The notes below the pieces were generated by a model. The model saw only the letters and a program-made list of their open reading frames with translations, was not told the origin of the DNA and did no database searches. A DNA stretch of 25,125 nucleotides from positions 8,994 through 34,118 of the forward strand of contig CYKH01000108.1 of NCBI GenBank assembly GCA_001460835.1. The letters run 5' to 3'. The position numbers were made by a program, and so were the translations under genes. The stretch is from Bodo saltans. Its lineage: Eukaryota; Euglenozoa; Kinetoplastea; Eubodonida; Bodonidae. This document shows, piece by piece, positions 15,053 to 23,514 of this stretch (within the stretch, counting starts at the first letter, position 1; the number at the start of each line of letters is the position of its first letter).

Positions 15053-18000
15053 ATGCCGCCGAAAAAGCCCTCCTCCACCTCCACCTACCGCCCTCGATAC
15101 AGCGCGGACGGTGACGCACTCCCCGCCTCCCCCCTCCTTCCAAAAAAAAAATCTTGGGTGCGCCGTGCGATCCATGTGTTCACTGCGCGTGCTCTGTGGG
15201 ACCGCATTGAGAACGCGATTCGCATTGCTGTGGTCGGCACCATCCCAGCCGCTGCGATTGTGTTCTGCACCTACAGAGTGGACCTCTCCCTGTGGATCAG
15301 TCAAACGAATCTCATCAGTGGCGCGTTGAATGCCATTACAGGGAAGGAGACTGTTGGTCTGCAGGTGGGGTACTTTGGGCAGTTCTTTCGAGCAGCCTGC
15401 ATCTGGCTACCAGTGATCATGGTGGAGATGGTGCTGCACTTGTACGAGTACACCGCTGCGTGGATCTTTGTGTACCTCGTCGCCAACTTTTTGATGTGCT
15501 GCTTGATGGACGGCAACACTCGAAAGACGGCAATGATGCTGTTGACAATCGCCACCATGAACATGCTCCGTAAGAATACTGACCAAGTCTCACAACCGGC
15601 GCGTATTGGGATGGAGTGGTTGTTAGGCGGTCTTCTGGGCGCGTTTGGGGCACTGCTACCGTGGCCTGCCCTCTCCACCAAGCTCATGGAGCACCGCATG
15701 ACGGATAGCTGCCAACACATCGCAGAGCTGCTGCAGCAGTTGACGTCGTGTATGTGGACAGATACCAGCCTGCAGCGCTCCATCAACATGGCGCACGTGC
15801 GTGTGAAGATTCGATGCCTCGATGAGGCTTTCGATGGCGTCAAGTCTCACAAAGACGGCACCACACAGGAATGGTTCTTGGAGACGGTATCCCGCCGCAA
15901 GCTACGTGGTTGGAAAATGAATTTGTACACGGAGCTGTATCGTAATGAGGACTCCATCAGAAGAGTGCTCGAGATTATTAGGGACCGGCCGTATATGATC
16001 GACAACGCTGAGCGTGCTCACTTGTTCAAGGACCGAATAGAGTCTCCCATCGAAGAGATTAGCGACGTCTGCACTCTTATCCTTCAGCACATTGACAAGT
16101 GCCACTCGAGGCACAGTGTCCTAAAAGCATCGGAGTTGTACAACCGACTGGAAGCAGCAGAATCAAATCTCCAAGCTCAGTTTCAACTCGCACGAGCGGC
16201 GTACGTCATGTCGTGCACAAGCGCCACCGCTGCTGCCGCCGCTGCGTCTAATGCTGCTGGTAACACAATGGAGTCGTCAGCAGTGAAGAGTCTTGAGGAG
16301 TTCATCCCGTTGATTACATTTTATGTGTTCTGCGTGTCGCAGATATGCCGAACACTGGTACGAATGCGAGATGCCGTGCACCACTCCCTCGCTGCAGATC
16401 AAATGGATCACACCCACCGATGGTGTCGTAGGGCACGGGAGGCTCAGAGCTCTGTGTGGGCGCTGACCGTGTCGATCTTCACCGAAACACAAACACGCGC
16501 ATCGAATCTTGTCTTCCGCCGTGCCCCAGAGGACATCAGGCACGTCATTGAGGCGGCGAAGACCAGCTCTGCGATGTTAGCTGCATTGGGCTTCTACGCG
16601 TACATGAACACCAGCACTGCCTTCCTATCGGGTCCAACGGTAATCGCGTCGATTGCAAGTACCAACCCCGCCGAAGCTGTCATTTTAGCAGTCCCTCGTC
16701 TTAGCGGCACACTCATGGGCGTTGTGCTGGGCTTCTTTGTAGCTCAGACTGCTACCTCTTCGGTTGCTATCGTTGCTGGGTTGATCTCGCTGATCTTTTT
16801 GTCACGCCTTGCAGCCCAAGTGAAGAACATCGGCCCCTCCTTTTCCAACGCTGCGTTCGTCGCCGTGTCGCAGTTGTCCGTCATTCCCTTAACCCAGGAT
16901 GCCACCATGAGTCGCATTCAGCAGACCACCTTCGCTGTGTTCATCTACATCTTGATCACAATGCTGGTGTTTCCGTGCCGCCCGACTGCGTTGCTGCGGG
17001 AAGCGAGAGCAAAGGCACTGCGAGGCGTGGTGGAGATATTTCGGCTCAACATGGATGTCGTGATCGATACCGCAAGTGCGTTCGCTCAACTGTGCCCGAG
17101 TTCACCAGAGTCCAACAGCAACGAACCAATAGCGAATCACCCGAATCTTGGCCTGGCCAATCAAACAGTCAATTTTCTTGACTTGGGAGGGTCGATGGCT
17201 GCCTCGTTCATCGAGTACCCTCGTGAAGCGTTTGCAACCATTGAAAAGAAAATCAAATCGGTAGAGGGTATGATCAACTCCTGCCAAACCTTGATGCCGT
17301 TTGCAGCAGACGAGCCCAGCCTCGGGGCCATTGCTTACCCGAGTCGGGCTTGCAGTGAAGTGCACGTCGCATTAAAGAAGAGCTTAGGACTTTTGCGGAC
17401 AATGCTGCTGGGGGTGCGGCTCATGCGAGAGCGCAAAGAGATTCCTTCGCTCCCCCTCCTCGTCGTTCTGCGGCGGATGGTGCCATGTGCTCGGGACGTG
17501 TCGTTGGAGTCCAAGAAGTTTGCAGGCTTGATGTCTGCGTTTATCGAATATGGTGATCCTGCAGTCCACGACGAGCTTCTTGAGTCCTCCCATGCGCTGT
17601 CGATGTTAAGCGGAACATTGCACCACATGCAGTCCGCTGGCATCTTAAAAGCCGTGAAGCAGACGATGGATCAGCACGAAATGGCCGAATCTTTCAACTT
17701 ATCCACTGCACAATACCCGCCGGTCATAGCGGAGGAGCCTTCGGTGATAGCAGACGATGACGACCAGCACACTGCACTCACGTCCACTGTAGGAAGCATC
17801 ATGGGGGGCCGCGGTGGGATTGCCGCGTTGCGCTCCGAAGTGCTGCGAGTCATCAACGCTGAGGGGCTTCACTCGTTTACAATGGCAGACTTTGATACGA
17901 TCGCAGCGTCGGCAGCGAAGATGTGGATTCAGGACGCACCGAATGCTCCTTCTACATCTGTTGCTGCTCGCGCGTCCCCACTGCAATCGCAGCAATACCA

Positions 18001-18229
18001 ATACCAAGGATCATTTGCTAGTGTCGTGGACGCAGCATCTCTTGATGCGAGGCAATTGTCGGCGCAAGACGCAGAGGCGATGCACACTATGACGTTTATC
18101 GTGGTGCTGCTTGCCGCTGAGCTACGGAAGGTTCTTGTTGGCGTCGAAGACTTGTGGCCGGCGAACTGGTTGCCGAGCGATACAGGCAGCCCGAAGAAGG
18201 TGAGCGTCATCAACATGCGGCACTCATAA
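15053..18229 (+). CDS. FUSC-like / aromatic-acid-exporter-type multi-pass membrane protein
   Basis: This 1058-residue protein has a duplicated-half architecture reminiscent of the FUSC/ArAE and plant ALMT-like superfamily. Hydrophobic helices cluster in an N-terminal half (~56-75, 110-130, 134-152, 192-206) and again in a central block (~505-518, 524-540, 551-590, 603-615, 625-643). The central block has the FUSC-like order: a small-residue-rich helix (AAKTSSAMLAALGFY), FLSGPTVIASIAST, RLSGTLMGVVLGFF, a hydrophobic pair, then ITMLVFPCRPTALLREARAKAL. Long helical cytosolic segments lie between the halves (~207-500) and after residue ~645. The N-terminus is basic and Ser/Pro-rich. Related proteins export aromatic acids, dicarboxylates or anions; the substrate here is unknown. 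The start is firm, because the next in-frame ATG falls inside the membrane region (about residue 122). Confidence 0.82.
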   Translation: MPPKKPSSTSTYRPRYSADGDALPASPLLPKKKSWVRRAIHVFTARALWDRIENAIRIAVVGTIPAAAIVFCTYRVDLSLWISQTNLISGALNAITGKETVGLQVGYFGQFFRAACIWLPVIMVEMVLHLYEYTAAWIFVYLVANFLMCCLMDGNTRKTAMMLLTIATMNMLRKNTDQVSQPARIGMEWLLGGLLGAFGALLPWPALSTKLMEHRMTDSCQHIAELLQQLTSCMWTDTSLQRSINMAHVRVKIRCLDEAFDGVKSHKDGTTQEWFLETVSRRKLRGWKMNLYTELYRNEDSIRRVLEIIRDRPYMIDNAERAHLFKDRIESPIEEISDVCTLILQHIDKCHSRHSVLKASELYNRLEAAESNLQAQFQLARAAYVMSCTSATAAAAAASNAAGNTMESSAVKSLEEFIPLITFYVFCVSQICRTLVRMRDAVHHSLAADQMDHTHRWCRRAREAQSSVWALTVSIFTETQTRASNLVFRRAPEDIRHVIEAAKTSSAMLAALGFYAYMNTSTAFLSGPTVIASIASTNPAEAVILAVPRLSGTLMGVVLGFFVAQTATSSVAIVAGLISLIFLSRLAAQVKNIGPSFSNAAFVAVSQLSVIPLTQDATMSRIQQTTFAVFIYILITMLVFPCRPTALLREARAKALRGVVEIFRLNMDVVIDTASAFAQLCPSSPESNSNEPIANHPNLGLANQTVNFLDLGGSMAASFIEYPREAFATIEKKIKSVEGMINSCQTLMPFAADEPSLGAIAYPSRACSEVHVALKKSLGLLRTMLLGVRLMRERKEIPSLPLLVVLRRMVPCARDVSLESKKFAGLMSAFIEYGDPAVHDELLESSHALSMLSGTLHHMQSAGILKAVKQTMDQHEMAESFNLSTAQYPPVIAEEPSVIADDDDQHTALTSTVGSIMGGRGGIAALRSEVLRVINAEGLHSFTMADFDTIAASAAKMWIQDAPNAPSTSVAARASPLQSQQYQYQGSFASVVDAASLDARQLSAQDAEAMHTMTFIVVLLAAELRKVLVGVEDLWPANWLPSDTGSPKKVSVINMRHS

Positions 18230-18723
18230 CTTTTTTTTTTGAATGTTTTGTTTGTCCAGTTTGTTTCTCACTTACTCTCCCTCCACGCACAAGCACCACC
18301 CAAGCACCCCACCAGGTGTCACACAGGAATGAAATACGTTCAAAAAACTCTTATTAGGTAACGACTCCACGACTCCTTTTTTTTGTGATCAATGAAATTG
18401 CGTGAACCTCATTTGTGAGATGCCTGAGAGCACAAGCCTTTTCTTTTTGGTGTTGTTGCTTTGTCCAAACAACGATCACAGAGATAGGATATCAATCAAT
18501 AGAAGCATCGTTTATTCGTCGTGCTCAGTCAGCGGTATCAACACGAGGGAAGTGAGCAACAAGATTTTCTGCCTAACCCGCGCCGCCCACAATCCGTTTT
18601 TATTTTCTCCATACAAACACAACAAAACATTAAATCAACAGCACACACGTGATCGAAAGATAGCGTTAGTTGCAACTTCACAAGAGGAGAAAACAGCGAT
18701 TAGAACAGCACACGATCTTCATC
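18230..18723. other. Intergenic region upstream of the PLAC8 pair
   Basis: This 494-bp stretch starts with a T-run right after the stop codon (18231-18240) and contains further pyrimidine runs (18375-18386, 18590-18611) with an AG candidate at 18640-18641. An open frame at 18402-18749 lacks protein-like composition and overlaps the real start at 18724. I see no other gene. Confidence 0.55.
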
Positions 18724-19599
18724 ATGCAGCAGGGGACAAAAGCGTTTGAAAACGAGGACTACAACACTGGTCTCTGCGAATGTGCCAATGATGTCGGTTC
18801 CTGCGCCGAGTCCGTCTTTTGTTGCTACTGTTTCGTAGCCCAAGAGTACAATATGCTCGATAGGCGGCAGCGGAGTATTAACTGGATGATGTGCGGCATG
18901 ATGATGTGTTGTGATGCGTTCCTAACGATGGGTCTGTCCATCACCATTGGGAATATTATCACCAGAGCTAAAATGAGAGAAGTGTTTCGTCTCAACAACG
19001 TGAATTGCTTCGTGGACTCCCTTGCCGCTATTTTCTGCTTCCACTGCACGTTATGCCAGACGTATCGAGAGATGAGTTTACGGAATTTATGGCCGGGAAG
19101 TATATGCGTGAGTGAGCAGTATCGGGACACGAGGATTCAACCCCCGGCGTCCCCGTCCATGGGAAATCAATATCCTCAGCAAGCGGTGGCCCTACAAGTC
19201 GCAGCGTACCCAACGTACCCAGCCTACGACAATCAGTTGACTCAAAACAACAACGGGGGGTATCCGCAGTATGGCGGTGGTGGTTATCCAAACCAGCAGC
19301 CCCAAGCACAGCCGCAGCAAGGGTACGGGCCGCCACCACCACCTCCGCCACAGCAAATAATGGGTGGATACGGAGCACCACTGGCACAGCCGTACGGACC
19401 GCAAAGTGGAGCGCCTGGCTACGGGCCTCAGTACGGCTCACCCGCAGTGTTGGGCTACGGCCAGAACCCTCCAGCAGGTTACGGTGCGCCACCTCCGGGT
19501 GGTGCCTATCCCACTGCAGGGTATGGTGCACCTCCACCAGGAAATCCAGGGTACGGCCAGCCCACGCTTCCTCCTCCGAGCTCGAAACTTTTGTGTTGA
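18724..19599 (+). CDS. PLAC8-family Cys-rich protein with Pro/Gly/Tyr-rich tail (copy 1)
   Basis: Residues ~15-127 form a PLAC8-type cysteine-rich domain: GLCECANDVGSC, FCCYCFVAQEYNML, a hydrophobic Met/Cys-rich segment (MMCGMMMCCDAFLTMG), then FCFHCTLCQTYREMSLRNLW. PLAC8 proteins are small membrane-associated Cys-rich proteins; plant members affect organ size and metal handling, and animal members vary. The 291-residue length is well above a minimal PLAC8 protein because residues ~140-285 are a low-complexity tail of YGAPPPG/YGPQ/GGYP-type units, resembling proline-rich ligand or self-associating sequences. The ATG at 18724 (MQQGTKAFENED) is chosen because upstream in-frame codons begin only with TTG. 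It forms a tandem pair with the gene at 20200, sharing the core but not the tail. No signal peptide is apparent. Confidence 0.88.
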   Translation: MQQGTKAFENEDYNTGLCECANDVGSCAESVFCCYCFVAQEYNMLDRRQRSINWMMCGMMMCCDAFLTMGLSITIGNIITRAKMREVFRLNNVNCFVDSLAAIFCFHCTLCQTYREMSLRNLWPGSICVSEQYRDTRIQPPASPSMGNQYPQQAVALQVAAYPTYPAYDNQLTQNNNGGYPQYGGGGYPNQQPQAQPQQGYGPPPPPPPQQIMGGYGAPLAQPYGPQSGAPGYGPQYGSPAVLGYGQNPPAGYGAPPPGGAYPTAGYGAPPPGNPGYGQPTLPPPSSKLLC

Positions 19600-20199
19600 G
19601 CCTTGGACGCCTTTCATCATCATACTGCAATCATCAATCAGAACCTTCAGTTGTAGCGCTCCGTCTCTGAGTGTTGTCATAATGTGTACCCCTTTCTCAA
19701 AGGTGTGCTGGTTGTAGTGTGGACGGCCCTCTCTCAGAGCGACGCACACGTACAGCTCCACCTTTTCTATTGCTATTGCAGTGTGTGTTTGATGAGTATT
19801 GGTTTCCATGCCCCTTCTTGCTTTCCCTCGCGATCTTTGCCCATCCCCACACAGTCCGCGGCTGATGCCCCGAAGTGCATCTCCCAGCAACCACAATTGA
19901 ACTACTTGCGTTCACTGTTCCCTCACAACCCTTCACAAGATGTAAGAGCGTTCACGTCCTCCGTTTGTCTGTTGCTTCATTTCGAGAAAGACGAAGGAAA
20001 CAACACAGTAGATACGACGAAAACCTGGAGGCAATATCCCACAAGAACTCCTCCGAAACACACTCAGCAAGCAAAAGGAGGCACTCATCAACATAACCCA
20101 TTGAGCCAAACAACGAGCATTTCATAAGAAGGAGTAGTACCCTCAGCACCACTCACACTCACACTGTGTGTGATTTCTTGTGACGTGCGTGTGTGGAAC
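19600..20199. other. Intergenic region between the two PLAC8 genes
   Basis: These 600 bases hold no supported gene. An open frame at 19684-20127 starts with GTG and has UTR-like composition. Pyrimidine-rich patches at ~19800-19850 and scattered AGs are present, and short CACTCACACTCACAC-type sequence lies at 20150-20164 just before the second copy. Confidence 0.5.
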
Positions 20200-20982
20200 A
20201 TGTTGCAAACAGCACCTACTACGACCCACGCAGCGACGATGTCTGCGCCAAATCAACAACAAGCACCGCTCATTCTCTTCGATACACACTCGGCAGTGTC
20301 TGGGCGTCTCACTACCAGCGCACTCAGTTCGAGTGATCGGTCCCTTAGCGTAGGCTGTCGCAGTGGATCATCATCGATCCCCCCCCTGCGCCCTCGTTAC
20401 ACAACAGGAGTTCTGGACGTATGCGACGACCCTCGATCCTCAGCGGAGGCTGTGTTGTGCTCCTGCTGCTTGGTCGCAAGGATGTACAATATGCTATGGC
20501 AACAGCAACCCACGGTAGACATGACGTGTTGTGCAGTAATGGCGTGCTTTTCCTTGTGTCCCCTGCCTCTTCCATGTACTTCGGTTGCGTGTGGTACTGC
20601 GTACGTTCGTGGCATGGCGATTGACCGAATGGACCTTGTTGAAGAAACAAGCAGCGTGACGGATTGCCTCATGTCCTTTGTGTGCCTGCCATGCAGCATT
20701 GCGCAGCTCTACCGGGAATTGTCATTGCGACGGTTATGGCCAGGGTCCATATTCAGCAATGAGCGGCCTTACTTGACAATAACATCATCACCTGGCGCTC
20801 TTGCAGCTCGACTCCCCCCTGTCATGGGCCGAGTGTGTGTTGATGAAAAGAACCTGTCGTCGAGTGACAAGAAGCAGCGGCGCCCTTCGCTGTCTCTGCA
20901 GCTACCCCATGAAGACCACCAAGCAGCGATTGCGGTGGTGAACCCGCTGCTGGTTCGTAGCACCGCTTCGCCACCACAGTAA
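20200..20982 (+). CDS. PLAC8-family Cys-rich protein (copy 2)
   Basis: This is the divergent tandem paralogue of the upstream gene. The core at residues ~69-184 aligns along its length: GVLDVCDD, then LCSCCLVARMYNMLW, a hydrophobic Cys-rich segment (CCAVMACFSLCPLPLPC), then VCLPCSIAQLYRELSLRRLWPGSIFSNE. Copy 1 has the matching YREMSLRNLWPGSICVSE. In place of the Pro/Gly/Tyr tail it has a ~65-residue Ser-rich N-terminal extension and a ~75-residue basic/Ser C-terminus (SSSDKKQRRPSLSL, with an RRPS phosphosite-like motif). Some cysteines of copy 1 are replaced (for example CECANDVGSC against LDVCDDPRSS), so the two probably differ in metal or disulphide chemistry. The start is uncertain: ATG 20200 gives 260 residues and ATG 20239 gives 247. 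Function is unknown. Confidence 0.84.
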   Translation: MLQTAPTTTHAATMSAPNQQQAPLILFDTHSAVSGRLTTSALSSSDRSLSVGCRSGSSSIPPLRPRYTTGVLDVCDDPRSSAEAVLCSCCLVARMYNMLWQQQPTVDMTCCAVMACFSLCPLPLPCTSVACGTAYVRGMAIDRMDLVEETSSVTDCLMSFVCLPCSIAQLYRELSLRRLWPGSIFSNERPYLTITSSPGALAARLPPVMGRVCVDEKNLSSSDKKQRRPSLSLQLPHEDHQAAIAVVNPLLVRSTASPPQ

Positions 20983-21507
20983 GTGCTTCGAGCATTTCAA
21001 TGCCAACCTTTCATACAGCGCAAGCATTTCCAACTCCTTCGCCTCAGTCGTATTTCCGCTCGTTATTCACTTTCAAAACATGCCTCGTTCCCTTTGTTGT
21101 TGGCAGCAGCCTTGCTGCGCATATTTATTTCGTGAATGGCAATTTTCTTTCTTCTCTGTCGTTAGTGGGCCCGCTGTTTGTGTGCCTGTGCTTTTCAACA
21201 GAGCCTGCGGCTTTGCATTGAACGTGCACACACAGCAACACGCAGGTACAAATAAAACGTGAGTCAATTTCTAAGTGGCGTGTCAGTGTCAGCGTAAAGT
21301 CCACGAAACTGTAAACGTGGCACAAGTGAAGAAAAAAAGGCAGAAAATACAACAGTTCAACCGAATCGGTGAAGAAAATACACACGACTCTGCTGCGATC
21401 GTTTCGTTCGACACCTCCCAATTAAAGTGTTTTATGTTTTAGCTCCGTTACTTTCTTGTTCTTTCTCAAATCTCACTTCTCATTTATTTTCGTCGCTTCA
21501 CTTTTGT

Positions 21508-21598
21508 TCTCTCTCACACACTTTCATGTATTTCTCTATTTCTCTTTTATTTATTTCTCTCTCTCACACACTTTCATGTATTTCTCTATTTCTCTTTT
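21508..21598. repeat. 41-bp perfect direct repeat, 50-bp period, in a polypyrimidine tract
   Basis: The sequence at 21508-21548 recurs exactly at 21558-21598. The unit includes CTCTCACACACTTTCATG followed by a T/C-rich run. The intervening 9 bases are also pyrimidine-rich. It is probably a slippage or unequal-exchange duplication, and duplicates one small polypyrimidine segment. Confidence 0.9.
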
Positions 21599-21878
21599 TT
21601 TTTTTCTCTTCTCTCCCTCTCGTCATCCCCCTTTATCACGTCTCTCCCTGGTCAGCTCCCGTCCACATTCAGTTGTCACCTTCTTCCTTCGCAAAGAACG
21701 TGGCGATAAATCGAACAGACGGCTCATGAAATGGTATGTTCATTGTCATTGTCACACGCTGAGTCGCCACTCTCTCCCTCTCACACTTTCACTGGACTGA
21801 ATACTGCGAAAACAAAATGGAAAACGTAAGCGCAACAAAAAAGTTGTAGTGGCAAGAAAAAAACACCAGCTTTAGAGG

Positions 21879-21916
21879 CAAAGTAATGTCAAAGCTACTG
21901 TCAAAGTAATGTCAAA
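21879..21916. repeat. 15-bp direct repeat, 23-bp period
   Basis: CAAAGTAATGTCAAA occurs at 21879-21893 and again at 21902-21916 in A-rich non-coding DNA. There is no associated gene or mobile element, so it is probably a small local duplication. Confidence 0.8.
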
Positions 21917-22179
21917 CAACAACTGTATCATCAAGTCGATTGCAAAAGGAAAAAAAAAACAAAAAAAAACTATTTAGGACATACCACCTTCCATGTTATT
22001 TCTCTACTCGTTTTCTACTTGCACCTCCCAATGAACACGCTTGCGTCTTGCCCGCTATCTTTCTTTCTTTCTTTCATATCTTTTCAATTTTCATTTTGTT
22101 TCTACCCCTCAGACGTTCAATTTACATTTCCTTTACTACTCGGGCCTGTAAATATTTGCGTCCACAACCTGCATTCACC

Positions 22180-22200
22180 ATTTGCATTTCACACCCCTAG
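22180..22200 (+). promoter_or_regulatory. Predicted trans-splice acceptor upstream of the phosphatase gene
   Basis: The T/C-rich segment ends in CCCCTAG (AG 22199-22200), 15 bases before the ATG at 22216. A second AG (22214-22215) abuts the ATG. The call rests on pattern only. Confidence 0.4.
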
Positions 22201-22215
22201 AGAACTTCTCACCAG

Positions 22216-23514
22216 ATGACCCGAACCCTGCAGGCGGCCACGCTCTTCGCGCTGGTCTGCGGTGCGCTGAGCACCTTCAACTTTGTGTCGATTGGCGACT
22301 GGGGCTGCGTGCCGATCGGCGGCTACCACGAGCAGGACGAGCTGATCGTTGCGCAGACGTTCCAGCAGGCGGCGACGGAGCTGAACGCGCGCTTCGTGCT
22401 GAACACGGGCGACAACTTCTACTACTGCGGCGTGCACAACAAGACGGACGCGATGTGGGACTCGACGTTCGAGAACGTGTATACGTCTGAGAGCACGATG
22501 GTGCCGTGGTACGGCTGCCTGGGCAACCACGACTACGGCTACCCCGGCTCCGCGACCGCGCAGCTCGAGTACGTGAGCCCGAAGAACAACCGCTGGGTGA
22601 TGCCGGACCGCTACTACTACAAGCGCCTGTCGTTCCCTGGCGAGGTGAACATCTCGCTGGTTGTGATGGACGCGTCGCCGTGCCAGTCAGACTACGTGAA
22701 CGACAACCCGAAGTACTGGGATCCCTGCGGCAGCGTGATCCCCGGCTGCCCCGGCTGCACGTTCCACGCGAACATCATCAAGCAGTACTGCGCGACGCAG
22801 CTGACGTGGCTGAACCAGCTGCTGCCGACGATCCCCGCGGACGACTGGAAGATCGTGATGATCCACGCCCCTGCCGGCGACATCGACGTGTCGGACCTCA
22901 TCACCCCGCTGCAGCACGCGAACTTCGACATGTACATCAACGGCCACGTGCACCTGCTGACGCACTACACGATGGACAACGCCGGCACGTACATCACGAC
23001 CGGCGCTGCGTGCATGGTGCGCGTGCCGTCCGCTGCTGCGGAGAAGAAGGTGGAGATGCCCGAGGTGCGCCTGCGCACGTCGTCGTGCCCGTACTCGAGC
23101 AACAACGGCCACTCGTGCCAGGTTGTGTGGGAGCAGGTGATTGCGGGCTACACGACGCACTCGTTCAACAGCGACTTCAGCACTCTGTCGACGATGTTCT
23201 ACGACTACGACGGCAACCTGCTGCACACCGCCGTGACGCAGAAGGGCGGGTCGAGCGGCTCCGGCAGCGGAGCGACGCCGTCCCCCGCGGACTCGAGCAG
23301 CAGCGCCGCGACGCCCACGCCTGCGGACTCAAGCAGCAGCAACGGTGAATCGTCCTCGTCCTCGGGCTCATGCTGCTACTACTCCTCAGCAAGCTGCAGC
23401 CGCGGCCAGACATGCTGCGATGCTGAGGGCAAGTCGTATGGCGAGTACTACTGCAAGGAGAACGGAGCTGCCCACCACTGCAAGTGGGAGGACTCCAAGT
23501 GCATTGTTGAGTAG
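22216..23514 (+). CDS. Secreted purple acid phosphatase-like metallophosphoesterase with Cys-rich C-terminal module
   Basis: This 432-residue protein begins with a signal peptide (hydrophobic residues ~5-19, ending CGALS) and should act in the secretory pathway, lysosome-like compartment or outside the cell, hydrolysing phosphomonoesters. The purple acid phosphatase metal ligands can be placed in order: D28 (IGDWG), D66 and Y69 (GDNFYY), N104-H105 (GNHDY), H217 (MIHAPAG), H244 and H246 (GHVH). The D-D-N spacing is nearly that of mammalian TRAP (ACP5). Two motif deviations are notable: IHAP for the usual GHYP, and GHVH for GHDH. After ~residue 345 comes a Ser/Thr/Pro/Gly linker, then a ~48-residue Cys-rich module (SCCYYSSASCSRGQTCC ... 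CKWEDSKC) of unknown binding role. Codon third positions are almost all G or C, unlike neighbouring genes. No GPI or membrane anchor is seen. Confidence 0.9.
   Translation: MTRTLQAATLFALVCGALSTFNFVSIGDWGCVPIGGYHEQDELIVAQTFQQAATELNARFVLNTGDNFYYCGVHNKTDAMWDSTFENVYTSESTMVPWYGCLGNHDYGYPGSATAQLEYVSPKNNRWVMPDRYYYKRLSFPGEVNISLVVMDASPCQSDYVNDNPKYWDPCGSVIPGCPGCTFHANIIKQYCATQLTWLNQLLPTIPADDWKIVMIHAPAGDIDVSDLITPLQHANFDMYINGHVHLLTHYTMDNAGTYITTGAACMVRVPSAAAEKKVEMPEVRLRTSSCPYSSNNGHSCQVVWEQVIAGYTTHSFNSDFSTLSTMFYDYDGNLLHTAVTQKGGSSGSGSGATPSPADSSSSAATPTPADSSSSNGESSSSSGSCCYYSSASCSRGQTCCDAEGKSYGEYYCKENGAAHHCKWEDSKCIVE

Larger units (their letters stand above)
20983..22215. other. 1.2-kb non-coding, pyrimidine-rich region with direct repeats
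   Basis: I see no ATG-started gene with protein-like composition. The region from ~21440 to 21650 is dominated by T and C on the + strand and contains a 41-bp perfect direct repeat at 50-bp spacing. Farther on there are A-runs (21949-21970) and a second short direct repeat (21879-21916). T/C tracts around 22060-22135 and the CCCCTAG at 22194-22200 lead into the phosphatase gene. Several open frames here are low-complexity Ser/Phe/Leu readings of the pyrimidine tract. Confidence 0.6.

Noticed and set aside
19684-20127. 147-codon open frame between the PLAC8 genes
   Set aside because: It starts with GTG, lacks domain features and has UTR-like composition.
21427-21800. Phe/Ser/Leu-rich open frames (100 and 114 codons) resembling membrane proteins
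   Set aside because: They are readings of the T/C-rich tract and its duplicated 41-bp block, and they start only at GTG or TTG.
22506-23348. 280-codon + strand frame and 179-codon minus frame within the phosphatase gene
   Set aside because: They are open only because the real gene uses G/C-ending codons, which makes stops rare in other frames. The products are Arg/Ala/Pro-rich and featureless.
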